DNA from: Oscillatoriales cyanobacterium
GTDB lineage: Bacteria; Cyanobacteriota; Cyanobacteriia; Cyanobacteriales; Microcoleaceae
Reading direction: 5' to 3'
DNA: 64,000 nt
Assembly (NCBI GenBank): GCA_004292955.1
Contig: RDXX01000019.1
Span: 124,001 to 188,000, forward strand
The stretch's first letter is position 1; the number at the start of each line of letters is the position of its first letter. The position numbers and the translations under genes are program-made. This document shows positions 17,515 through 27,142 of this stretch, one piece after another. Under the pieces are notes generated by a model, which did no database searches, was not told the DNA's origin, and was given only the letters and a program-made list of their open reading frames with translations.

Positions 17515-17868
17515 AGGGCAATATTTAATTAGTAACTAAGTCTTGACTGCTGCTCCGAGCTGCACGTGGCTGGAGCCTGCTTAACAATATATAGTGTACT
17601 TGGCCGATCGCAGATCCGATCGAACGCTAGATATACAAATTGTCAAAAGCTAGCGGCAGTAGCATTCGGAGCCGTCAATTAGATTTTGAACTCAAGCAAG
17701 CACTTGTGCAGAAGCCTGCTTTTTTAGCGAAATATAGCAGGGAAGCCGACAGTTATGAAGTTATAGATCCAAAAACCCGGGTGATGAGAGTCTTGGTGGC
17801 TCCAGGATTGTCAATAAAAGGTACAGATCGCATAGAATTTGAATGTCGTGGCACTAGGAGCAGGCACT
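17515..17868. other. Intergenic region upstream of adenylate kinase
   Basis: 354 bp between divergent genes. A TTG-initiated frame from 17640 covers much of it and runs into adk out of frame; it is treated as doubtful. AGGAG at 17856-17860 is the ribosome site that sets the adk start. Confidence 0.4.
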
Positions 17869-18420
17869 GTGAGATTGGTGATTCTGGGAGGGCCAGGAGC
17901 GGGAAAGGGAACTCAAGCACAACTATTGTGCGACAATTTGAGCATTCCTTTGCTGGCAGTAGGGGACATTCTGCGTGCGGAAATCGCAGGTGAGACAGAC
18001 TTGGGCAAGTTGGCCGTGTCTTATGTGGAAAAAGGCGAGTTAGTTCCCGATGAAATTTTGATTCGATTTATCGGCCGCCGGCTGCTGCTGTGGGATGTTT
18101 TTAATGGCTGGGTGTTGGAGGGATATCCGCGAACGGCTTTTCAAGCTGAGGAATTGGATTTTTTGTTAGACGATTTGGCGCAGGAGCTAGATTGGGCGGT
18201 TTGGTTGAAGGTTCCGACTGAGGTGTTGCTGAGTCGATCGATCGAACGCGATCGATCGGACGATGAGCCAGAAATTTTGCAGCGCCGGCTCGATTTGTAC
18301 GAGGAATGCACTATTCCGATTTTAGAGTATTACGAACATCGGAACAAGCTGTTAACTATTAATGGCGATCGATCTCCCGAAGAAGTGCAGCAGGATATTC
18401 TTAAAATGGTTAATAGTTAG
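17869..18420 (+). CDS. adk: Adenylate kinase family protein
   Basis: The product is 183 aa. A GTG start at 17869 is chosen because AGGAG lies 8 nt upstream and homology begins there (RLVILGGPGAGKGTQAQLL). An ATG at 17839 would add ten residues with no ribosome site. Visible features: P-loop GGPGAGKGT, the AMP-binding GDILRAEI and VLEGYPRTAFQAEEL segments, and a short-form lid (no zinc LID insertion) around RSIERDRSDDEPEILQRRL. It converts ATP and AMP to two ADP. The DGFPRN motif is replaced by EGYPRT, so this may be a divergent paralogue of the housekeeping enzyme. Confidence 0.88.
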   Translation: MRLVILGGPGAGKGTQAQLLCDNLSIPLLAVGDILRAEIAGETDLGKLAVSYVEKGELVPDEILIRFIGRRLLLWDVFNGWVLEGYPRTAFQAEELDFLLDDLAQELDWAVWLKVPTEVLLSRSIERDRSDDEPEILQRRLDLYEECTIPILEYYEHRNKLLTINGDRSPEEVQQDILKMVNS

Positions 18421-18732
18421 TTGTTAGCTGTTATTTGTTATTTGTTGGCAAAAAACCAATGCCCGATGCCCAAGGAGTGTCAAGTTAAGACTGAAAGCCT
18501 TGAGAAATCTAGTTGTTACCTCAGTCTAGATCCCCCTAAATCCCCCTTAAGAAGGGGGACTTTGAGAAGGTTCCTGTCCCCCCCTTCTTAAGGGGGGCTA
18601 GGGGGGATCTAGGTTTAATAGTTAAACCGCAGTCTGTAACTGGCTTAGAAGTTAAATTGACACCAATTCCCAATTCCCAATTCCCAATTCCCCATTCCCA
18701 ATTCCCCATTCCCAATTCCCCATTCCCATTTT
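18421..18732. repeat. Palindromic repeat and CCCAATT/CCCATTC heptamer array
   Basis: An inverted repeat (18524-18614) has arms around AGATCCCCCTAAATCCCCCT and its complement, with an inner TTAAGAAGGGGG dyad. It could serve as the adk terminator. From ~18663 to 18730 follow roughly nine heptamers alternating CCCAATT and CCCATTC, ending directly at the rph start codon. Confidence 0.85.
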
Positions 18733-19449
18733 ATGTCCATAAAACGTGCCGACGGTAGACAACCAAATCAACTTCGTCCGATTAGTTTCGATCGCGAATT
18801 CAACAAATTTGCCAGCGGTTCAGTGCTCGCGAAAAGCGGCGACACTCAGGTACTGTGCAGCGTTACGATTAAGCCAGGAGTACCTAGGTTTCTGGAGAAT
18901 ACCGGCAAAGGTTGGCTGACGGCGGAGTACCGGATGTTACCAGGCTCTACGCCGCAGCGACAAGAGCGGGAGTTTATGAAGTTATCGGGGCGCACTCAAG
19001 AGATTCAGCGGTTGATTGGCCGGAGTTTGCGATCGTGCTTGGATATGGAACTTTTGGGCGATCGAACGATTATTGTAGATGCTGATGTGTTGCAAGCGGA
19101 TGCTGGGACTCGCACGACTTCTATCAATGGCGCGTTTGTGGCTGTGGCTGATGCTTTGAATAAGTTGGTGCAAAAAGGTGATTTAGTGCGATCGCCTTTG
19201 ATTCGCCAAGTGGCGGCCGTGTCTGTGGGACTTTTGGAAGGCGAGCCGTTTTTAGACTTGAATTATCTGGAAGATGTGGCGGCGGAAATTGATTGTAATG
19301 TGGTAATGAATGGAGATTTGGACATTATTGAAATTCAGGGAACTGCGGAGGAGGGAAGTTTTAGTCGGAGTCAGTTAAATCAAATTTTGGATTTGGCAGA
19401 AACTGGGATTCAGGAATTGTTGGAGGCTCAGCGACAGGCTTTGGTTTAG
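18733..19449 (+). CDS. rph: Ribonuclease PH
   Basis: The product is 238 aa, the normal length, starting [19 protein letters not shown]. The RNase PH fold is visible throughout: [17 protein letters not shown], the active-site Arg motif [38 protein letters not shown] with the phosphate-binding residues, and the C-terminal [17 protein letters not shown]. It trims tRNA 3' ends phosphorolytically. The start abuts a heptamer array, so no Shine-Dalgarno is present; the start is set by homology. Confidence 0.96.
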   Translation: MSIKRADGRQPNQLRPISFDREFNKFASGSVLAKSGDTQVLCSVTIKPGVPRFLENTGKGWLTAEYRMLPGSTPQRQEREFMKLSGRTQEIQRLIGRSLRSCLDMELLGDRTIIVDADVLQADAGTRTTSINGAFVAVADALNKLVQKGDLVRSPLIRQVAAVSVGLLEGEPFLDLNYLEDVAAEIDCNVVMNGDLDIIEIQGTAEEGSFSRSQLNQILDLAETGIQELLEAQRQALV

Positions 19450-19471
19450 TAGGAATTACGCATGGGAGTCC

Positions 19472-19535
19472 AGAAACCGGGTTTTTTTGAGAATACTTCG
19501 TCGCAGTCGAAAGATTTGGTAAAAACCCGGTTTCT
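19472..19535. terminator. Bidirectional terminator-like palindrome (AGAAACCGGGTTTTT family)
   Basis: Arms AGAAACCGGGTTTTT (19472-19486) and AAAAACCCGGTTTCT (19521-19535) lie exactly between the convergent rph and STAND genes. T-runs follow the hairpin in both directions. Same family as 51348-51381 and 61945-62008. Confidence 0.65.
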
Positions 19536-19545
19536 TTGGTCTACT

Positions 19546-21927
19546 TTATAAGATGGTTTTCGATTTCAAGGAATTGAGCAATGAACACATTTCTTCCGCT
19601 TCCCCTGTCATCCCAAGGCGATTAAAGCCATCTAATGCCTTAGTCGCCCATTCGGAGGCTTTCTCAAAATTTCCCCGCGATTCCTCTAAAAAACAAAACA
19701 AACGTTGGTAGCAAGCAGTACGCTTTTTATGCTTAGTTCGCTCAGCTACAGGTAAGCCTGTATTCAAAAGTTTTTCAGCTTCATCGAGCTCTTTATGTAC
19801 TATTGCAATAGCAGCCAGCCCCTGCTGAGCAGCGATGATTCCTCTTTGAAAATCAATTTTTTGAGATTCTTCAAATAGTTTAAGATATAGTAGTTTAGCT
19901 CGGTGATGATCTCCTATTTTATAGTAAATTTTCGCTTGGTAATAGGGGACAATCATCCAATGAGGAAGATATTCTCGTTTATCAAGATCGGCTTTATTTA
20001 AAATATCTTCTTTTACATTTAACCAAATATGCGCTTCTTCATACTTCTTATTTTCGATGCAAATATAGGCAATATACTCACTTAAGTTATTTTGAACAAT
20101 TATGTCTGCACGATCCCGTAGCTCCCATGCTTTCGTCAAAATTTTATGAGCTATTTCTAAGTTCTTTTGTCCTCCGATTAACAGCAATGTCCAGGCTTTT
20201 TCTGACATTGCATACACAGCAGTTGACCAGTCACCACGTCGCTCTGATGCGCTAATCAACCAGTTCATCCAAAATAGACGGTCTTCCCAATAACCGTAGG
20301 CATTTGTATAATAGTGTAAGTTTCGGCATAAATTTTTAACATCGGTATAGCGTTCTTGATTTGCACACCAGTGAAGCACATCTAACAGATTTCCCTGCTC
20401 ATCCTGTATAACGTCATATTCAATATGCCATTCTTGCCAAAAAAACTGTCCGTGTTTTTCTGCCAAGTTTAAATACCACTTTATCCACCGTTCTCGCGCT
20501 TCTTTCTCAAAATCTGAATAACCAGCAATTTCTGCTAAAGCATACTCGCGGTTAAGAGACACCATTTCATATCGTCCTTCTCGCTGACGCACCAGGGATA
20601 GTTGTTGAAGCTGAGCTAATCCTCTATTTACAGCAATAGGATCTGCTTTTAGTCCAGCCACCTCAACCACAGCATCCCAGACGGGCGCTTCGTGAAAAAT
20701 AGCCAAGGACATCAACAATTTGTGAGCGGTTTGCCCTCTGAGTGGTTGAACCGAACCCTCAAAGCAAAAGCGCGCTAAATCTTCAGGAAGTGGACTCGAT
20801 CTATCTAATAAAGTTTCTAGAGAATAACCACTTGCAATCTGACCGATCGCATAAATAATAGCGATGGGAACCCCTCCAAAACGCTTGTAAAGCTGCCTTG
20901 CCCGATCGTCGCTCAGCGTCACTCCTTTTTCGATGATTTGTTGCTGAATGAGTCGCAGACTGTCTTCTTCTGGCAAGCAGTCAAGACGCATAGAAGCATA
21001 CATTACAACCTGTTGGCGGGTAGTGATAACTGCTTTGGTACTTGGCGGTAGGTCAGACAAAAAAGCTAAAACCTCGTTTTTGTCAGCTATTGCCTCTAGA
21101 TTATCGACAATGAGCAAAGTTTTTTGCCTGCCAAGGCTTTGATAGACTCGGTTTAGTTGCTCTTCCGGTGCAGCCTGAGTAATGCTTGGGTCATCTAAAG
21201 TAGATGCGATCTGTCTGAAAATATCCTGAAGGTTATTATGTCTCTGAAGTCGCGGCACTATACCAGTGGAAAACAGATAATCAGCCTTAGCTGAAGTAAT
21301 TATAATTGCATCAAATATGATGCTTGTATCTGTCTGAGTACCGTGCTTAGCTTCCCAACAACGATAAGCTGCTTCTAATACCAATGCAGTTTTGCCAACG
21401 CCACCGATGCCATCTACAGTAATAATTGGCGCGCGGTAATTGAGTGAAATAAATTTTAGTAAATCTTTGAGTTCAGTCTCGCGACCAATAAATTCGTTAT
21501 TCTGATTTAAAAAGTTGCAATATGGAAGCTGCCGTAAAGCTTGACGATCTGGTATAGAAGGGGCGATCGCCCTTTCCCGTCCCACAAAATTCTGGTTTGG
21601 TATTGAGGGATGTGCGATCGACCCTTCAGCATCTACAAAATCGGACTCTGGCTGCTGTCGCAAATAGTCCCGAATCTTGGGCAGCCAGGAGGACTTATTG
21701 ATTCGCTTCGATTCTCCCATTTCCAGGGCGATCGCCTCACCGATGTCCGCGCTGACTCGTTTGGCATGGATGACACTGTAACCGCTATCCTTCGCAGCAT
21801 TCTCGATCGTCTTGCCCTGCAAAAACTGATCGATCAGACTGCACTGGGCATCAGTTAAAGGACGATTTTGAAAAGCTGACAAAGCTTTTTTGACCCAATT
21901 GACCATTGCTGTGCGATCGTCGGCCAT
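19546..21927 (-). CDS. STAND NTPase (NB-ARC) with N-terminal HTH-like domain and TPRs
   Basis: The product is 793 aa. Residues 1-75 form a helical domain (LTDAQCSLIDQFLQGKTIEN, then YSVIHAKRVSADIGEA) like the vWA-MoxR-associated/HTH start of many cyanobacterial STAND proteins. After a linker, NFVGRE/FIGRETELKDL precedes the NB-ARC domain: Walker A GIGGVGKT at 173-180, Walker B LLIVDNLEAI (~272-281), the TTRQ sensor motif and GGVPIAI. The winged-helix region includes SLVRQREGRYEM. The C-terminal ~250 residues are TPR-like (EEAHIWLNVKED, KELDEAEKLLNTGLPVAERT). STAND proteins are NTP-driven signalling switches; the ligand and effector here are unknown, and no effector domain is visible. Convergent with rph. 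Confidence 0.88.
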   Translation of the reverse strand: MADDRTAMVNWVKKALSAFQNRPLTDAQCSLIDQFLQGKTIENAAKDSGYSVIHAKRVSADIGEAIALEMGESKRINKSSWLPKIRDYLRQQPESDFVDAEGSIAHPSIPNQNFVGRERAIAPSIPDRQALRQLPYCNFLNQNNEFIGRETELKDLLKFISLNYRAPIITVDGIGGVGKTALVLEAAYRCWEAKHGTQTDTSIIFDAIIITSAKADYLFSTGIVPRLQRHNNLQDIFRQIASTLDDPSITQAAPEEQLNRVYQSLGRQKTLLIVDNLEAIADKNEVLAFLSDLPPSTKAVITTRQQVVMYASMRLDCLPEEDSLRLIQQQIIEKGVTLSDDRARQLYKRFGGVPIAIIYAIGQIASGYSLETLLDRSSPLPEDLARFCFEGSVQPLRGQTAHKLLMSLAIFHEAPVWDAVVEVAGLKADPIAVNRGLAQLQQLSLVRQREGRYEMVSLNREYALAEIAGYSDFEKEARERWIKWYLNLAEKHGQFFWQEWHIEYDVIQDEQGNLLDVLHWCANQERYTDVKNLCRNLHYYTNAYGYWEDRLFWMNWLISASERRGDWSTAVYAMSEKAWTLLLIGGQKNLEIAHKILTKAWELRDRADIIVQNNLSEYIAYICIENKKYEEAHIWLNVKEDILNKADLDKREYLPHWMIVPYYQAKIYYKIGDHHRAKLLYLKLFEESQKIDFQRGIIAAQQGLAAIAIVHKELDEAEKLLNTGLPVAERTKHKKRTACYQRLFCFLEESRGNFEKASEWATKALDGFNRLGMTGEAEEMCSLLNSLKSKTIL

Positions 21928-22377
21928 ATACCAAAAGATACTTTTTAACGTTGGTTTAGTGTAGCGTCAAAACAGTTGCCATTACAAGGTTTTTGGTAAA
22001 ACAAGTTTGACCTTTGTGCGATCGCTTCATGGCAACGAAACACCAAATGATACTTTTTAGTTCAAAAAAGACTCATGCGCTTTTTAGCTAGTCACCCGAT
22101 CTCTAACAAGACCACAACCCTTATCAATTGCGGATATTAGGTATCTCAACATATTTTTTTTGTATTCAAAGTGTTAATAGGGCGATCGGAAAGTATTAAT
22201 AGTGTTCTTGAAAGTTGATACAAAAAAGACTAGCTCATTAAAAAATAAGTCTATATCGTAGAACGTAATCGAGCAAGAAACTTTGTTAACAGCAAAGTTC
22301 TTACTCCCCGCAATTCTTGTATCTAACACTTAGGCTCAAACCAATCCAAACTATACACTTCTTAAAGGAATCTGGTC
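21928..22377. other. Intergenic region between divergent STAND and oxygenase genes
   Basis: 450 bp, AT-rich, with HIP1-type sites and no coding frame. AAAGGA about 8 nt before 22378 is the ribosome site of the oxygenase gene. Promoters are expected here but not resolved. Confidence 0.5.
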
Positions 22378-23202
22378 ATGCTGGCACAAACTACAGAAAC
22401 AAAGACAGGTGAAGATGGTTTTTTAAATTTAGAAACAGTGCTTAACTCTGAGGCAATTCTATCTCTCATAAAAGGTCAATTGCTTGCTATTCGAGTTCGT
22501 CATTACTATCCTGAGATTTTCTGTCAACGAGTTCAAGAACGGTTGTCTAGTGAAGAACGAATGGGAGTCTATTCAACTGTTGGTGCGGCAGAGATTGGTC
22601 GCGATCGTCTTTCCTATTACGAAACACACAACGACCCAGTACATTGGCAGCAATACTACGCCCAAGCTGGATACAACATTCGAGAAATTCGAGAAATTTT
22701 CGATCCTTACTATTCACCAATCGATCGACTGCGACTTAACTTAGACGAAGTGTGGCCCGCCGGAGCACATCTCGAAAATATTGATGGTTTACCTATGTTT
22801 GTCGGCTTGACTCGTCTTCTTAAAGAAGGGTCTTACATTTTCCCTCACAATGACAATATTCAAGAGGATTCCAATTTCAATCCACGCGCAAGAGAAATTC
22901 GGATTCAGCTTGCGGCAAACGTTTACCTCAATATGCCAGAGTCAGGAGGTCGCTTGTTATTATGGGATGCTTCTATGCTTCCCGAAAATTTATCACATTG
23001 CCGTCGTGAAGACGCCTACGGATTTGACCCTGAAAAGATTGGCCCTCCTAAGCTTGAAATTCAACCAGAGATTGGCGATCTAATACTGTTTAACTCGCGG
23101 TATCTTCATTCGGTATCGCGTGTTGGTGTTGGCGGACGCTTGAGTAGCTCTTGCTTTATTGGTTTTCGTTCTTTCAATTGTCCGCTCTCTTACTGGAGCT
23201 AA
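22378..23202 (+). CDS. 2OG-Fe(II) oxygenase family protein
   Basis: The product is 274 aa with AAAGGA before the ATG. The double-stranded beta-helix core carries the iron triad His157-x-Asp159 (IFPHNDN) and His244 (RYLHSVSRV), with a downstream Arg (~248 or 254) for 2-oxoglutarate. NVYLNMPESGGRLLLWD and EIGDLILFNSRYLH are typical of the prolyl-4-hydroxylase-like fold. Asp in HxD argues for a hydroxylase/oxygenase rather than a halogenase (which has Gly/Ala). The N-terminal half is specific and unrecognised. Its substrate is unknown. It is followed after 40 bp by an AlaX-type gene, suggesting a two-gene operon and a link to amino-acid or aminoacyl-tRNA chemistry. Confidence 0.85.
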   Translation: MLAQTTETKTGEDGFLNLETVLNSEAILSLIKGQLLAIRVRHYYPEIFCQRVQERLSSEERMGVYSTVGAAEIGRDRLSYYETHNDPVHWQQYYAQAGYNIREIREIFDPYYSPIDRLRLNLDEVWPAGAHLENIDGLPMFVGLTRLLKEGSYIFPHNDNIQEDSNFNPRAREIRIQLAANVYLNMPESGGRLLLWDASMLPENLSHCRREDAYGFDPEKIGPPKLEIQPEIGDLILFNSRYLHSVSRVGVGGRLSSSCFIGFRSFNCPLSYWS

Positions 23203-23242
23203 TGACTACTGTTTTTTACACTTTAATTTAGAGGTTTTCATT

Positions 23243-23893
23243 GTGACCACTCTTAAGCTGTACCTAGAAGACTCAGACCTTTCGGAAGCAACTGCAAAGA
23301 TTGTTGAATTGATTAATGGCGAGCAACGGATTATTCGCCTCGATCGAACTATTTTTCACGCTCAAGGGGGCGGACAAAAATCTGACATTGGGTTGATTGA
23401 CAATGTTCTTGTCACTCATGCCTCTCATTCTGATAACTATGTCGATCATTACGTTTCAGATTTCGGAAATCTCGAAGTTGGGCAGGAGGTAAATATTTCA
23501 ATCGATATCAACAATCGTTTGATTCATTCCAATCACCATGTTGCAGGTCATTTGATTGCAGCATTAATTGAGAAAAGTTTCCCCGATTTGCAAGCAACTG
23601 GAGGGCATCATTGGCCAGGACAAGCACGAGTTGAATTTTCAGGGACTCTACCACCCATTGAAAAGGTTCAGGAAAGCTTAAAATCCGATTTGGCAGAGGC
23701 AATCTTTGAAGATATACCTGTACAAGTTAAGGGCGATCCTTACGGCAGTCGCAAGATTGCCATCGGAGATTTTCCTGCTGTCTCATGTGGCGGGACACAT
23801 CCTAAGTCTCTTGGCACGTTGAGAGAAGTAGAAGTGACTAAAATTAAATCCCAGAAAGGAGTCCTCAGAGTTAGCTACTCTGTAGCAAATTAG
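23243..23893 (+). CDS. alaX: AlaX-like alanyl-tRNA editing protein
   Basis: The product is 216 aa from the GTG at 23243, with AGAGG 8 nt upstream; a longer frame from 23159 overlaps the oxygenase gene. It has the AlaRS editing-domain fold: RTIFHAQGGGQKSDIG, the zinc-binding HVAGH (His99, His103) and SCGGTHP (Cys182, His186). It lacks the synthetase and the C-Ala domains. AlaX proteins hydrolyse Ser- or Gly-tRNA(Ala) in trans; some relatives act on other mischarged tRNAs. Pairing with an oxygenase suggests it may remove a modified amino acid from tRNA, which is inference. Confidence 0.88.
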   Translation: MTTLKLYLEDSDLSEATAKIVELINGEQRIIRLDRTIFHAQGGGQKSDIGLIDNVLVTHASHSDNYVDHYVSDFGNLEVGQEVNISIDINNRLIHSNHHVAGHLIAALIEKSFPDLQATGGHHWPGQARVEFSGTLPPIEKVQESLKSDLAEAIFEDIPVQVKGDPYGSRKIAIGDFPAVSCGGTHPKSLGTLREVEVTKIKSQKGVLRVSYSVAN

Positions 23894-24667
23894 AGACAAT
23901 GTAGGGTTTGCATTGCCAGCCCTGCCAAATTGCGCTCGACACATTTGACTCATTCTAGCCCATGCGATCGCCCCACCATCCAAGAAACCGGGTTTCTACG
24001 ATAATTTACGCATCCTCATGAGATTTTCCAAAGAAACCCGGTTTCTCAGGCTCCACGCGACTATAAAAAACCCAGTTTCTGCGATCGCGATCGACTTTTT
24101 GTGGGTATTGTGCGATTCTTAATAAAGAATCTTTGTAATTACCAATTGCTAAGATAATGCAAGCTGAAAAAATATCAATTTCCCTATCACCAGAGACTGT
24201 TGGCGAATTCATGGGGCGTCACCCCTCACCTCTGGAAGTCAGTATTTGCGTTCGCTATTTGTAGTTAACAGCTACATGGTCAATTAGATATTTAGTCCAG
24301 AAACACCTTTTTGAGGGGTGATGGGTGAAACCCTTTCTTGATTCGCCAACAGTCTCTTTTGAAATCGCGACTACACGAACAAAGTCCGCCTTCGCGGACT
24401 GAAGAAATAAAAGTATTTAAGCCTGATTTGATAAATTATACTGTATTTATTTTTTAGATTTGGGACGGGCTAGAAGCCCATCCCACTCATTGTTTTAAGG
24501 AAAATACGGGACGGGCTAGAAGCCCATCCCACTCGTTTTAAGGAAAATATGTTCATTGGATACCTCGGCCATCTTCCCTCAAGATCCGTGACATCCCGTA
24601 GATTGATAGTTGCCGAATTGCCTTCGGGTGAGGTTATCTTAGACAAGACGCGATCGCAATCACAGTT
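23894..24667. repeat. Repeat-rich intergenic region
   Basis: 774 bp without a gene. Contents: AGAAACCGGGTTTCT-type palindromes (23978-24082); an inverted copy of the CCAGAGGTGAGGGGTGACGC/GAATTCGCCAACAGT repeat (24190-24275) and a partial copy (24315-24360); a copy of the AAAGTCCGCCTTCGCGGACT repeat (24375-24410); and two copies of GGGACGGGCTAGAAGCCCAT (24472-24535). It acts as a sink for dispersed repeats. Confidence 0.85.
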
Positions 24668-27139
24668 ATGGCATCTCCAAACAATCAAAATTCGGCGGAT
24701 TCATCTCTGAAACAGTCTCTAGAGGCTGGGTTAGCTGCTTTGAAACAAAAGGATTACCAAAGCGCGATCGCCCTTTTAGAATCCGTCAGCCAAACCGCAG
24801 CAAATCAACCGCCCGGAATCCGCGCCCAAATGGGATTAGTCGTGGCGTACAAAGCAACCGGAAATCTCAAAAGCGCGATCGCCCTTTGCACTTCCCTCAC
24901 CAACATCCCCAACACCCAAATCAAAACCTGGGCCGATCGCACTTTAAAAGAATTAACCCCCCCAAAACCACCGGAAACTACACCAGAAACCGGCTTTGTC
25001 GCCTTTGATTCAGCAACGGAATCGCGGAAGGAAACGCTTAAGGGCGCTCGACCAACCGCAGACAAAAAAACCGGATTTTCACCCTTAGAGCCGACTAACG
25101 CCCCAGCAAACACCAAATCCACACATATTTCACCGCCACCTCCACCCCCCAAACCGCCGATTCACCCGACACAAGAGGGCGAGCACGGGGACACCGCCCC
25201 TACAACAACCGCAACCGATACAGAAACTAGCGGCGAAAACAGTTCCGGTTCCCCAACAGATATCCCCGGATTCGCCACCCCAGATACCTACGAACTTACT
25301 TGGCGCCAAGCGGGGCGCACCAAAAGTCCGCGCCCCCTCAAACCGCTAAAGTTGCTGAATTTTCGGATCGAAGCAGTTGGAAGTGCGATCGCCCTATTTT
25401 TTCTAGCCCGATTAGTCCTACAATTCCTGCTGACAAACATCAATGCTCTATTAGTTCAGCTTTACATATTTACTAGATTGCCAATTTTTCAGCCAATTCA
25501 GCTTTTTTACCGAGATCCAACTCCCTTCCTCCAGATTCTTTTCGGATTGCTTTTGGCATCTTCTCCCTGGCTGACAGACGCCCTGCTAAAACTTTTTTGC
25601 GGTATCGAAACCCTGCGCGGCTCAGTTTTATCCAAGCACAGCAAGGAAGCGACGCGCGTACTCCGCAGTTTTGGCACCAAGCAAAATATGCCAACGCCTG
25701 TACTGAAACTCTTACCGCTCAATGTTCCTGTAGCTTTCAGTTACGGCTGTTTGCCCCGTTTTGCTCGGATTGCTGTCAGTCAAGGGCTGTTAGATCAATT
25801 GACGGATGATGAAATTGCCACTATTTTCGCGCGGGAGTTGGCGCATATTTCTCACTGGGATTTTGCGCCGATGTCGCTGGCGATGTTGGTGCTTCAGATT
25901 CCTTACCTTATATATTGGCAGACTGCATACTGGGGCGAGCGGTTGTGCGATTTAATGACGATCGACTTTTTGCGTCGTACTGTGAGAGTTGTCACCGCCG
26001 CAATTTCTGCTACCAGTTACGGAATTTATAAATTACTGCGTTGGCCGATGTTGTGGTTGTCGCGCCGTAGAGTATATTTTAGCGATCGCACTTCCGCAGA
26101 AATTACCGGAAATCCCAACGGTTTGACGCGAGCACTGACTAAAATTGCGATCGGCATTGCTGCAAATATCGAACAGCAAAAACAAACCAGCTTTTTCCTC
26201 GAAAGTTTCGATTTATTGTTACCCGTCGGCGTCGCACAAGCTGTAACCTTTGGTGGCGCTGCATTACGCGCGCCCCTAAAACAGATTTTGCTGTGGGATG
26301 TCAGCAACCCGGAACGCGCTCTTTTGACGGTTAATAACACGCATCCTTTGATGGGAGAGCGTTTCAAGCTGTTGGAACTCTACGCTCAATTCTGGAAACT
26401 GGAGACTGAGTTAGATTTGGCGAGTCTGTCGCCGGAAAAACCCAAAACAGGAAAATTATCTCTGTTTAAATCCATACTCGAATTTAAAGACTCAAAACTA
26501 TTTTTACAAGGTGCGCCGTTTTTTGGGATTCCGATGAGTCTGGGGATTGTTGCACTGCTGTGGATGGTTAGCTGGCTGTTTTCCAAGACGAGTATTTGGC
26601 AATTGGATTGGCTTTTGGGCGATCGATCGATTCTTTGGGGCTGTTTGCCGATCGGATTTTGTCTCGGTACTTTGATGCGGATTAACTATTTTTTCCCCGA
26701 CATTACGCCACGAGAAACCACTTCACCAAGTTTACTAGAAATTTTGTCAAACTCGAAAACTCTACCGCTAGATGCTCAACCTGTGCGCCTTTCCGGGCAA
26801 CTTTTGGGTAGACCTGGTATTGACAATTGGCTGGGACAGGATTTGATTTTGCAAACGGCGACGGGTTTGGTGAGGTTGCACTATGTTTCGATGATTGGCC
26901 CGATCGGCTCTTTGTACCCATTTTTGCTCAAACAGACGACTCGCCCTACCGATTTGATCGGAAAACCGGTTGTGGCGACTGGTTGGCTGCGTCGGGGTGC
27001 TACTGTGGCGATCGACCTAGAAACTCTCCGCAGTCAAGAAGGACTCGTTAGTGACAGCGGACATCCGATTTGGTCTGCGATTTTGGCCTTTGCTGCTGCT
27101 GTTTGGGGCGCGTACATCATTATCCAAGGCGGAAGATGA
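24668..27139 (+). CDS. TPR-M48-like membrane protein, catalytically degenerate
   Basis: The product is 823 aa. A TPR-like N-terminus (~10-100, LEAGLAALKQKDYQSAIALL) is followed by a Pro/Thr-rich linker (~100-215) and two TM regions (~230-330). The M48 peptidase-like domain (~335-560) has GLLDQLTDDEIATIFARELAHISHWD. The zinc motif HExxH reads RELAH, so the first His is lost, and the usual downstream Glu/Asp zinc-ligand region (EADR) reads FSDR. The C-terminal ~200 residues have further TM segments and a beta-rich domain (LSGQLLGRPGIDNWLGQDLI). M48 proteins are membrane zinc proteases such as HtpX. This one probably does not cleave, but may keep a scaffolding role. No operon partner. Confidence 0.85.
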   Translation: MASPNNQNSADSSLKQSLEAGLAALKQKDYQSAIALLESVSQTAANQPPGIRAQMGLVVAYKATGNLKSAIALCTSLTNIPNTQIKTWADRTLKELTPPKPPETTPETGFVAFDSATESRKETLKGARPTADKKTGFSPLEPTNAPANTKSTHISPPPPPPKPPIHPTQEGEHGDTAPTTTATDTETSGENSSGSPTDIPGFATPDTYELTWRQAGRTKSPRPLKPLKLLNFRIEAVGSAIALFFLARLVLQFLLTNINALLVQLYIFTRLPIFQPIQLFYRDPTPFLQILFGLLLASSPWLTDALLKLFCGIETLRGSVLSKHSKEATRVLRSFGTKQNMPTPVLKLLPLNVPVAFSYGCLPRFARIAVSQGLLDQLTDDEIATIFARELAHISHWDFAPMSLAMLVLQIPYLIYWQTAYWGERLCDLMTIDFLRRTVRVVTAAISATSYGIYKLLRWPMLWLSRRRVYFSDRTSAEITGNPNGLTRALTKIAIGIAANIEQQKQTSFFLESFDLLLPVGVAQAVTFGGAALRAPLKQILLWDVSNPERALLTVNNTHPLMGERFKLLELYAQFWKLETELDLASLSPEKPKTGKLSLFKSILEFKDSKLFLQGAPFFGIPMSLGIVALLWMVSWLFSKTSIWQLDWLLGDRSILWGCLPIGFCLGTLMRINYFFPDITPRETTSPSLLEILSNSKTLPLDAQPVRLSGQLLGRPGIDNWLGQDLILQTATGLVRLHYVSMIGPIGSLYPFLLKQTTRPTDLIGKPVVATGWLRRGATVAIDLETLRSQEGLVSDSGHPIWSAILAFAAAVWGAYIIIQGGR

Positions 27140-27142
27140 GAC

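Noticed and set aside
17640-17993. TTG-started frame of about 117 codons upstream of and overlapping adk
   Set aside because: The second half is a shadow of adk in another frame, no ribosome site was seen, and the first half has no recognised homology. The adk Shine-Dalgarno at 17856 lies inside it. Not excluded as a tiny gene.
22378-23202. Fe(II)/2OG halogenase
   Set aside because: The metal site has Asp (HxD), whereas carrier- or free-amino-acid halogenases have Gly or Ala there.
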